A stretch of 64,000 bases of DNA from Pycnopodia helianthoides (lineage: Eukaryota > Echinodermata > Asteroidea > Forcipulatida > Asteriidae): NCBI GenBank assembly GCA_032158295.1, contig CM063243.1:8812948-8876947 (forward strand), given 5' to 3'. The position numbers and the translations under genes are program-made. Positions 55,944-64,000 of the stretch are shown in pieces. Position 1 is the first letter of the stretch. Each line of letters opens with the position of its first letter. Under the pieces are notes generated by a model. That model saw only the letters and a program-made list of their open reading frames with translations. It was not told the DNA's origin and did not search any database.

Positions 55944-58900
55944 ATGGCGCTATGTACACTCATTGTGTTACTGGCAACCTTCATTGCCTGCAATGGCAGC
56001 TTGAACAGTAAGTATTTTCAGTTAGTATTGTGACACAATTTTTTATTTTGGGTTGAACAAAGGAAAATTTACTAGAGCGGGATGTGAGCCTGTGCCCTCC
56101 GGATTAACGTGTCAGTGCTCTACCAACTGAGTCATCTATATCCCAAAGATTATAGAGCTCCGAAGGCGCAAGATGGGAACAAAAGCTATATCTGTTGTTG
56201 GAACTTGAAATACATATGGGCGTCTTTTCAGCAAGCAAAATGTTGCATCATTGAGACCAATGGTCATTGTCTGCACTGATCTATTGTTGCATCAAAAGAG
56301 TTCTTGCTGAAATGGCGACCAGTGAACATTTCACATTTCAGCCTGAGTTCCCTATCTTTGGCCTTTGGCACTCTACATCCTTCTGTCTTCCCCTAATATT
56401 GGTGGTCTCCCTATATTGTCAATGTCTTTGTTGGGGTGCCATAGGTTGAATGGCTTCTGACTGGCACCCCTGAACAAATTATAAAGACATTGACAAAATA
56501 GGGAGACCGCCAACATTAGGGCTGAGATAGCTCAGTTGGTGGAGCGACAGCACGTGTATCAGGAGTTTGCAGGTTCAAATCCTGTTCTAGTCAATTATTC
56601 TTTGTTCAACCCAAAGTTATTTTAAATTTACACAGTGAGTTCCCTTGTCTTTCATTACAATTTATATTTTAAAAAAATAGTTAATGGCTCGACATTCGAG
56701 GGCCTGACCTCTTTAACCATGTGAGGGTGGGAAGAAATGAAATCTTCCAACAATCACTGATTTAGTTTACCTTTAATAATCAGTAATCTAATTTGATTTC
56801 ATGTGAAGATTGTGGAACAACACCGATTCCACCCAATGAATCGCGTGTTGTGGGAGGATATGAAGCCACGCCCAACTCCTGGCCGTGGCAGGTTAGTCTT
56901 CAGCTTAGGCAACAAGACGGTTCTTTTAGACACTGGTGTGGTGGATCAATCGTTCATTATAACTGGGTTGTAACAGCAGCTCACTGCGTGGAGGGGTAAG
57001 TTTAGGAAATAACACAAGGCCTTTGGCCTGAACACTCTTTTGGTTCAAACATTGGGCTTGTGAACTTGCATTGATCAAGTGTACTAGCCCTATGTTGAAC
57101 TCACTGCTATAGATACATGAATAGATTAATTTATCAGTCTTGTTGGCATTTTCCTTTCCCAGTATGCTGTTAACTTGGATAATCTTGTTTTTTTTATATA
57201 TTCATGTTCTTTTGGTTTTCTAAAGATATTCTTGTTCCAGTTATAGGTTGAAGTTGGCTCCCCTTAAACATTTGGATCATAACTTTTGTGGGGATTTCCA
57301 TCAATGTGTTTGGAAAAATTGACTAGAAATGTGAATTTATTCTTGCTGAAGTTTAAAGTTAGGGTAAAGGAAATAGTTTTAGCGTTCCACTTGGGTCGCT
57401 AGCTGACTGAATCCTTGGGCTTTTTCCAAACCTTCAGCTTAGGCTCTGTCTCTTGCTCTGAGCTTTGTTGGAAACTCCATGCAAAATGGTAGTTGTACAC
57501 TGCTCCAAAATTGATGCCAGAGCCCAAGCCGAGGTTTGGGAAGAGGCCCTGCAATCCAGCAGAAGGACTACATTTTTACTTTTGTCTCTTGAACTGTCTC
57601 AAGAGTTGTTTGAATGAATTAAAATATAATCAATTGTGAAATTCTTCTTTACCGTTAAATTTCGATTTTTATATACAGTACTATTTTGCAAGGTTGCAAA
57701 TCATGGAATGAAAATGGTTGTTTAATGGCAGCTTAGAGATGGGGGAGGGAGAAGTTCACATGGGTCCAGCAGTGACTGCCCGAAGATCGTTCCATCACGG
57801 TATTGAGAGACAATTGATTTAAATGTGTAAATGCCAAGTCCAAGAATTCTTTTACCATGACCTAATTTCATGTCTTCTGCTTTGCCTATGGTTAGCTGTG
57901 GAAATGGACAAAATTTTGTTTAAATCAAACCAGGCTCATGTAACCACAAAGCCAATTTGTTGGGCTTCTTTAACTGTAGCTTATGTACTTCATTACAATT
58001 TTCCACCAATTTTTATTTTGTCTCTTTTTATGTGTGTTTCATTTTACAGCAAGGATTATCCTAGTTCATGGGAAGTTTGGGCCGGTGCTCATGACAATAG
58101 AGTACTTGCAGCTGATGTGCATGTGTCAGCTGTTTCAAGAATTATAAAAAATCCGTACTGGAATCCATCTGGTCTTCGGAACGATATTGCACTGATAAAA
58201 TTGTCAAATCCTGTCATCTTATCGAACACGATTAACGCTGTCTGCCTGCCATCGAAAACCCACACAGCAGGAAATGGGTTCGTCTCAGGTTGGGGAGATA
58301 TGCAGTATGGTGGACAACCAGGTAGGGTTCAGGTGCTTTACATTCATGTGACCACCTCCATGATAGTAAACATTCAGAAATGGAAATGTACTATGTATAA
58401 TTTGTAAATTTACTTTGTATTATTGCTGTTGATCCAGAAGGCATGAAATTTTAACACTTTCCCTTGGGGTGGGGTGTAACCTGAGGCTCTCAAGGGAGGT
58501 GTGTGTGTTTTTTTTTTATTCACAAGGCTTTGATGTGATTTTTGTTTTCATGTTTATTAGAATGTTTACTGCCATGGCATTTGCTCAGGTGTGTAACTTA
58601 TTTTATCTTCTTCAATCCCAGTACATGTATACATTTTGCCTTTTATTTCTTCACTGTATATGTTCTAAATGCAAGTTCTGTGAGATATTCTCAGCTTTTC
58701 TCTTGTACAGCTGCACTTTTGAACGTCCTGTGTCTTGTTTTCAATCAACTTATAATCTTTCCAATGTTCACCAAAATAGATTTCTTCTGCTCTATTAGTT
58801 TTTTTTCTCCTTTTTATAGCCCTCATCACCTTGTGCTTTTTTCAAACCTCAGCTCCAGCTCTGGCTCAGTAAGATGTTGAAGCACAGTCATGCAAAATGC

Positions 58901-59493
58901 ACACTGCTCTAAAATTGATGACAGAAAGCCCATAGCCTTGATTTGGAAAAGCCCCCCCCCCCCCTTGATTGGCCTTCTTGACTTGTTTTTTTTTATTTAT
59001 GTAAAAAACATTTTAACTTATGCTTGGAATATGTGACATGCATCAACAATGATTGATTGATATATGATTTTTATACTAGGCTGGTACCCAGATAAACTGC
59101 AACAGGTTATGACACCGATAATGGACCATGCCACTTGCAAAAAAGTAATGCATTGGTATATTGTGGATGACGCCATGGTTTGTGCTGGATTCCCCAACGG
59201 AGTGCAGGGAGCATGCTCAGTAAGTGTACACAAAATAATAAAAACACTCTCTCAATTTAATGTTAAACTATGACTGAAAAAGCATCATTAAACAAACTTG
59301 AACCTGTTTCTTGCCTTTCTATTTACAGGGAGACAGTGGCGGTCCATACGTCGTTAAAACCGGAGGAGTATGGGAGCTTGCTGGGATTGTGAGCTGGGGT
59401 CTGATTCCTTGTGCACAATATGGTATTCCCACAATGTACACTGATCCGTATTACTTCCAAAACTGGATCTACAACACCATAAATAGCAATTAA
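55944..59493 (+). CDS. chymotrypsin-like elastase, copy 2, intact, 275 aa
   Basis: Secreted S1-family endopeptidase, likely a digestive zymogen. Exons: 55944-56007, 56809-56995, 58050-58321, 59080-59219 and 59329-59493 (828 nt with stop), all GT-AG. A signal peptide covers residues 1 to about 18. Propeptide cleavage is predicted after Arg34 (NESR) before VVGG. The triad is His80 (TAAHC), Asp129 (RNDIAL) and Ser224 (GDSGGP). Cys23-Cys149, Cys65-Cys81, Cys194-Cys209 and the pair around the serine (Cys220 and the Cys of LIPC) fit family disulfides; the usual 136-201 pair is absent. The residue six before the serine is Gly, not Asp, so trypsin-like specificity is excluded; [11 protein letters not shown] is typical of CELA proteins. 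AATAAA at 59494-59499 follows the stop directly. Confidence 0.93.
56045..56440 (-). mobile_element. tRNA-derived SINE in intron 1 of copy 2, minus strand (copy S8)
   Basis: Duplicate of S6 carried along in the segmental duplication, with the same split layout. The tRNA-like part is at 56045-56148. Confidence 0.75.
56450..56616 (+). mobile_element. tRNA-derived SINE, short form (copy S9), intron 1 of copy 2
   Basis: Duplicate of S7 with a small insertion (ATTATAAAG near 56478) and a few substitutions. Confidence 0.85.
57417..57549. mobile_element. 133-bp MITE in intron 2 of copy 2
   Basis: Same length and position as 52602-52734, so insertion predates the gene duplication. Confidence 0.7.
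58418..58705. other. intron 3 segment present only in copy 2
   Basis: Copy 1 and copy 2 align up to TTTACTTTGTA (about 53595 and 58417) and resume at AGCTGCACTT (about 53602 and 58709). The intervening 0.29 kb is pyrimidine-rich on the + strand with two overlapping ORFs of about 110 codons that are unrecognised. It is either an insertion here or a deletion in copy 1; no terminal repeats were seen. Confidence 0.65.
58833..58955. mobile_element. related MITE in intron 3 of copy 2
   Basis: Counterpart of 53717-53832, with ATGCAAAATGCACACTGCTC preserved and a longer C-run at the right end. Confidence 0.6.
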
Positions 59494-60500
59494 AATAAAC
59501 TGCAAAAATCCCAGTCCAAGAGCACAGATCCAATTCACGTGAGAATATGCATCAATTGACCCAATTCACCTTATGTTGTCAACTTGCTTGTTCCATTTGG
59601 GGAGATTCCCCTTGTGTATTCATAGAAGCCTTAAGTGATAATGTCTCTCCATTACTTGATAACAAATTGGGGGGGGGGCTGGAGGAGTGGGTGTCACCTC
59701 CCCAATATTTGTTCCTTTGTTCCTAATTGAAATTTTGAGGGTCAGTTGGCAGTATGCCATTTTGGGGTTGGATTTTGGGTAATGTCTGGCACAATGTCTT
59801 GATTGGTCACAAGCTTTTGTATAGCAACCTCCAGATGGGCAAACCCTGGTATTGTTGTGCCATACGCATTCATTGAGAATTGTGTATAGGTCTGCAGCCT
59901 ATTACAAAACTATGTGAAAGCTTGCCCAAACCATGTGTCATTGCAACTGTCTTTAGTACAAGACCTTATTCAAATCTCTGCTCACAATTGACTTTGAAGC
60001 ACTAATCAAGTAGAACAGACTAACTTTTAGTCATTTTGCTGACCAACAATCATTAATTTCACATTAGCCGCACTTATTTGCAAAAAAAAGGTGTAATTTA
60101 TTTGTTTTTATAATTATAATTTAGGCAAATGAAATAATAACAAAAACAGAATATTAATGTACTAAGTTATTGTTCATGAATAAATAAAATATATACAATT
60201 TATTTAACTGGTTTTAAAGTTTTTGTTGTTAAAAAAAAATACATAATGTGTTGATTCAGTGGCACATTGAGAGAGAGAGAGAGAGAGAGGGAGGCAGCCA
60301 TGATCCCCTCCCCCTGCACAACAAATGAGAATGATGAAATAAGCTATATGTGTTTGGTGTTCACATAACCATATTTTTGTGTATAACCTGTAAACAATTC
60401 AGATTGTTTGAAGAATACTTGGTTTCGAACATCAACTTATTTAATTTGATCGTCACCATTTTCACAAAGTGGTGAATCCACTCCATGCTCAAAGGCCCAA

Positions 60501-60869
60501 TTCAAAATCAAGGTGTAGTTTTTTTATTGAGACTGTGTCCAAAACAATGCATTCTGGGATTCGCCACTTTGTGAAAACACCAAACTTAAATAGGTTTCAC
60601 CACTTCTTGAAAGTGCAAAAAGGGAAAGGGTCTGTCTCAACTTGTTGATCAAATTTTAGTTTTGTCTGGTAAAATTACAGTGCGCCCCCCCCCCCCCGAA
60701 AAAAACAACAGATTTGCCACTTTGTGAAAACACCAACAAGATATGCACTTCTAGCACTTGTAATAAATGGTTGCTTTTGGTATGATTCCCCCAACAGTTA
60801 TTTCTTTCCCTCCTCCCCAACGAAGAAAACAAGAGACTAGTTTTGCCACAATTACTGAAGCAATGTGGT
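60501..60869. other. gene-free stretch right of the duplication
   Basis: Contains a twice-occurring CCACTTTGTGAAAACACCAA block (about 60560 and 60716) and a C-run near 60686. No exon. Confidence 0.4.
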
Positions 60870-61250
60870 GTGGTGTATCAAAGGTCTGATGGTTGAATCA
60901 TCAGAGTGTGGGTTCGATTCCCAGACAAGACACTTGAGCAAGGCACTTGACCATTCTGATGGTGGAATCATCCGAGTGTGGGTTCGATTCCCAGAAGACA
61001 CTTGAGCAAGGCACTTGACCATTTTTGCTTCTCTTAACCAAGGTATATAAATGGGAACCGAAGAGGGCTGCGAAGAGGGATTAACCGAAGAGGGATTAAC
61101 CTCTCAGTGCCAATTTAAGCATCTTGTGGTTGTATGCTCCCCAGGGAGTTCAGAAAGTTAGGGGAATTGTCTATTTATGCATAATGAATAGGAAAAATAA
61201 TGTTGCAAAGCGCCTTCTAGGATATGTGTATTATATAGGAACCAGTTATT
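60870..61250 (+). mobile_element. tRNA-headed SINE with duplicated B-box segment
   Basis: The segment GTGTGGGTTCGATTCCCAGA plus CACTTGAGCAAGGCACTTGA occurs twice in tandem (units about 60886-60953 and 60954-61021). It is followed by the usual body (AACCAAGGTATATAAATGGG, TATGCTCCCCAGGGAG) and tail (GCAAAGCGCCTTCTAGGATA, TTATTATTG). It is related to 45012-45348. The body also has a short GAAGAGGGATTAACC duplication near 61070-61100. Confidence 0.7.
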
Positions 61251-61851
61251 ATTGATATCATTCCTTCAAATGAACACAAGCTAAGGGGAAGGGGTCTGTC
61301 CCAACTCATTGATCCAAGTTTAGTTTCATTATTATTGTTATTATTATTATTATTCATTTGGCCAAGACCAGCCAGACAAAAATTACAGAGAAACAAGTAC
61401 ATGAAGATGAAAATAGAAATCATCCAACAACAAACAAAAGTAAACAAATAAATAAGTAAGTAGCCCTAGTTTAATAAGAAGGTAATTAGTTTTGCTGGTG
61501 AAAAATGCATGTACATGTTTCATGTACGGTTTTAAATTGCACCTTTGTGTGAGGAATAAAAGTGTGTCCAATCACTTCAGATGCAGCTTCAGGTTTATTT
61601 TCAATACAATAATGCAAGTAAAATAAAAGGGAAAAGCTTTAAAGGAACGTAACTAAAAGTATGGGGAGGTCGGACAAGAAGCTGCTTGTACTAGGTCTGC
61701 CCTCTTCGCAAAGGAATACATTATTATAAATATATGGTTATAATAATCATGAGTTATCAAATTAAATAAGCGATAATTAATAGATAAATTCAATGAGTTC
61801 ATATACTAATAAAAATCAATAAATTACATGTGTTATACTATCATCTTTTAA
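61251..61851. other. gene-free stretch with (ATT)n tract
   Basis: (ATT)n at about 61329-61355 and AT-rich sequence around it. No exon or resolved element. Confidence 0.4.
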
Positions 61852-62101
61852 TGAAGTATTGACCGGTTTTAACAGGGCTCCTAAAACACTGTTAAGCAAA
61901 CACTCTTTACAATTTCTGGGGTTTTGGGGAGAGCACATTTATTTCTGAACCAGCATGGTTTCAACTAACAGCAAAAAGACACTAGAAGGCACTTACTCAG
62001 CAAGCGGGTTGCCCTGATCATTCGACAGGGGTCCCCAGTGGAGGCTCCAACCAGGGAGCTTTGCTGACGCCCTCTGCTGGCCAATTAGTATTGCCGCTAC
62101 A
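61852..62101 (-). repeat. 3' LTR of the LTR element
   Basis: On the + strand it runs from TGAAGTATTGACC to TTGCCGCTACA. It is more complete than the right copy; the extra length comes from the segment near 62020-62080. Confidence 0.6.
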
Positions 62102-62115
62102 ATCCCCCTCTGAGG
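62102..62115 (-). other. polypurine tract next to the 3' LTR
   Basis: Minus strand CCTCAGAGGGGGAT directly precedes the LTR start TGTAGCGGC, the expected plus-strand priming position. Confidence 0.5.
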
Positions 62116-62449
62116 ACTCACCTGGTCCTCAAAGCAGGGAGCAAGCACTGTGCCCCCTCGCTGTAGAAGCAGTTCCTTTACAAAGGCAAGAGAGAAAGAA
62201 ACAAGCAAAATGGACGACGACCACGGAGGTGGTCCTCGCTGGAACTCTGCACAGTCATGGATGCAGCTGGGGGTCTGGTGTTGGTTCCTCCACGACAGCC
62301 ACACTCTCAACTCCAGTGGAGGTGTCCCCTTTTGTGGCCCTTCACTGCCAGAGAAAGGGGTGTCAGAGACCACAGAACTGGTCCCCCTCATCCTTCATCG
62401 GTGTGCTCCCCTAGTGGGGCTGGTCCGCAGGCTCCATTTGATAGTGTCC

Positions 62450-63500
62450 ATTGCTGCTTCAGGTGATGCAGGCCCTGGCGATGATCCGGGCTCTGTATTT
62501 AGGAGGGTTGCTCTGTGTGGCGCAGGCCATGGTGATTATTTCAGCTCTCCGGCTGCTCTGTCTCTTCGTTGAGGGCTATACTCCTTTTTTTGCAGACCCT
62601 GATGATGACCTTGGCCCCCCATGGAGCTCTGTGTGGTACGGGCCATGGTGATAATCCTTCTTTCTGATGAGGGCTGCTGCGTGGTGCAGGCCGTGGTGAT
62701 GCTGTCTCTGTTGAGGGCTGCTCTAGTGTGTGCAGGCCCTGATGATCTCGACTCTCCAACGCCTCCTGCAGAGTGGAGCCAACTTCTGGTCTCCCCCTTA
62801 TAACCTGCTGCAGTGGGGAGTCGATTCGTGGGCCCTTCCTCACTGTTTCCTGTGCAGAGCGGCTGACTCCCAAGCTCTGCTAATTCAATGCCTCCTGCAG
62901 AGCAGAGCCAATTCCCAGGCTCTGCTTCGCTACCTCCTGCAAAGCAGAGCCGATTCCCAGGCTCTACTTTGTTGCTTATTGCAGAGCGGAGCCGATTCCA
63001 TGGCTCTGTTTTGCTGCCTCCTGCAGAGTGGAGCCGATTCCTAGGCTTCGCTGCCTCCCGTAGAGTGATGCCGATTCCTTGGCTCTGCTTCGCTGCCTCC
63101 TGCAGAGTGGAGCCAATTCCTTGGCTCTGCTTCGCTGCCTCCTGCAGAGTGGAGCCAATTCCTTGGCTCTGCTTCGCTGCCTCCTGCAGAGTAGAGCCGA
63201 TTCCATGATGGCCCTGCTTTGTTGCCTCCTGCAGAGCAGAGCCGATTCCCAGGCTGTAATTCTTCATTGCCCCTTGCAGAGCAGAGCCGATTCCTTGGCT
63301 CTGCTTCACTGCCTCCTGCAGAGTGGAGCTGCATGATTCCTAGACTTCGCTTTGCTGCCTCCTGCAAAGTGGAGCCGATTCCTGGGCTCTGCTTCGCTGT
63401 CTTCTACAGAGTGTTGCCAATTCCCAGAGTCTGCTTCACTGCCTCCTGCAGAGCAAATCCAATTCCTGGGCTCTGTGCTGCCTCCTGTTAGTGCAGAGCC
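62450..63500. repeat. internal tandem repeats: about 70-bp units, then 42-bp minisatellite
   Basis: 62450-62758 has degenerate units with GCAGGCC.TGGTGAT and GAGGGCTGCTCT. From about 62759 to 63490 there are about 17 units of 42 bp: GCCTCCTGCAGAGTGGAGCC, GATTCCTTGGCTCTGCTTCGC. As 42 is divisible by three and the unit lacks stops in several frames, long ORFs arise on both strands, including a 257-codon minus ORF at 62536-63309 with a 14-residue repeat (GIGSTLQEAAKQSQ). Confidence 0.85.
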
Positions 63501-63732
63501 TGAATGCTTCTGCTTGAGTTTGAAAATGTTTGTTGTGACCTCGGGGCCTTCCCCGAAGAAAGATAACAATTTATCAACATGAAGGAATGCTGGCTGGAGT
63601 ATCTAGTCTGGTCTCGCTCTAGGTTCCCGTATACCATTACCGTGTGGTGAGTTGGGCCCCATACTCCATTCTTGCGAAAATATGTCCAAAAAAACAACAT
63701 AAGTTTTTTATACCTTATTGTTCTCCGTATTG

Positions 63733-63750
63733 TGTCAACGCTGCCACCAA
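63733..63750 (-). other. primer-binding-like site of the LTR element
   Basis: Minus strand TTGGTGGCAGCGTTGACA immediately after the LTR end TGCTACA. TGGTGGCAGCG is a common start after the 5' LTR of Gypsy-type elements. Matching to a tRNA 3' end was not checked. Confidence 0.45.
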
Positions 63751-63969
63751 TGTAGCATTGACCTATGGCTCCTAACACACTAAAACAACACTCTTTACAA
63801 TTTCTTTTGTGTTTCTGGTGTTTGCGGGAGAGCACATTTATTTCTCATCAACCATGATGGTTGCAACTCACAGCAAAAAGACACTAGGATCCCCTTACTC
63901 AGCAAGCGGGTTGCCCTATCGCAGAGCCGTGCTGGTGCCCTCTGGCGCTCGAACGACATCGCCATTACA
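63751..63969 (-). repeat. 5' LTR of the LTR element
   Basis: On the + strand it runs from TGTAGCATTGACC to CGCCATTACA, with TG..CA-type ends. The remaining 31 bases of the window hold nothing recognised. Confidence 0.6.
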
Positions 63970-64000
63970 TTCACTTGGCAATTCAACTGGTAATATCTAA

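Larger units (their letters stand above)
55585..60500 (+). repeat. tandem segmental duplication, unit 2
   Basis: Second unit of the duplication described at 50755. It is longer by about 0.3 kb, mainly because of the extra intron 3 segment at about 58418-58705. An expanded (GA)n tract at 60269-60290 corresponds to a shorter one at about 55106-55125. Confidence 0.9.
61852..63969 (-). mobile_element. non-autonomous LTR retrotransposon, minus orientation, decayed
   Basis: Two direct repeats bound the element: 61852-62101 (250 bp, 3' LTR) and 63751-63969 (219 bp, 5' LTR). They share ACTCTTTACAATTTCT, GAGAGCACATTTATTTCT, AGCAAAAAGACACTAG and TTACTCAGCAAGCGGGTTGC. Read on the minus strand, the 5' LTR ends GCTACA and is followed by TTGGTGGCAGCG, a primer-binding-like start seen in Gypsy-type elements, and a purine tract precedes the 3' LTR. 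No gag, protease, RT or integrase was found in the 1.65-kb interior. No convincing target-site duplication was seen, and the LTRs differ considerably, so it is old. Confidence 0.65.

Noticed and set aside
58469..58880. Two overlapping ORFs of about 110 codons in intron 3 of elastase copy 2
   Set aside because: Phe/Cys/Leu-rich translation of a pyrimidine-rich intron segment, with no recognised protein and no counterpart in copy 1.
62536..63309. 257-codon minus strand ORF as a real protein gene
   Set aside because: The unit length of 42 bp without stops keeps several frames open on both strands, and the sequence is the interior of a decayed LTR element. Kept as a finding but not as a gene.

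Overview
The window is eukaryotic nuclear DNA from an invertebrate deuterostome, most likely an echinoderm and perhaps a sea star. The evidence is gene structure (small exons with GT-AG introns), dense tRNA-derived SINEs and short inverted-repeat elements, and the type of genes present. Only the eukaryotic and metazoan assignment is firm; the echinoderm assignment is inferred from the general look of the repeats and was not tested by search. There are no bacterial operons, CRISPR arrays or intact viral genes.

Gene 1 (+ strand, about 1 to 42.8 kb) is the 3' end of PPP1R21 (KLRAQ protein, FERRY complex subunit Fy-2). Three phase-0 coding exons lie at 13505-13603, 39709-39837 and 41864-41890. 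They join into a continuous coiled-coil C-terminus with the family hallmark HLCSMNE and a lysine-rich tail. The exons are separated by introns of 26.1 kb and 2.0 kb. The first 13.5 kb holds no recognisable earlier exon and is presumably another intron. The 3' UTR contains an imperfect tandem repeat. The introns are filled with SINEs, MITEs (several nested, several with TTAA target sites), minisatellites and some long low-repeat blocks.

Genes 2 and 3 (+ strand, 51.1-54.4 kb and 55.9-59.5 kb) are a tandem pair of secreted chymotrypsin-like elastases. Each has five exons with matching exon lengths (64, 187, 272, 139 or 140, and 165 nt), 4.8-5.1 kb apart. Each starts with a signal peptide and a short propeptide cleaved before VVGG. 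Copy 2 is intact (275 aa, His80/Asp129/Ser224). Copy 1 lacks one base in exon 4, next to an A6 run, which removes the catalytic serine from the frame; this is either a pseudogene lesion or an assembly error. The two copies differ sharply in one short substrate-loop segment. Both lack the Cys136-Cys201 disulfide of the family. Both promoters carry a TATA box, a GATA site and a CACCTG E-box followed by a TCCCAC-like box, which resembles the PTF1 site of vertebrate exocrine pancreas genes.

Left of the elastases (43-50.8 kb) is an intergenic tract with SINEs, a decayed non-LTR retrotransposon pol fragment, an array of AGGTCA nuclear-receptor half-sites and a 73-nt hairpin. At the right end (61.85-63.97 kb) lies an old non-autonomous LTR element in minus orientation. 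It has degenerate LTRs, a primer-binding-like site and an internal 42-bp tandem repeat that keeps several frames open on both strands.
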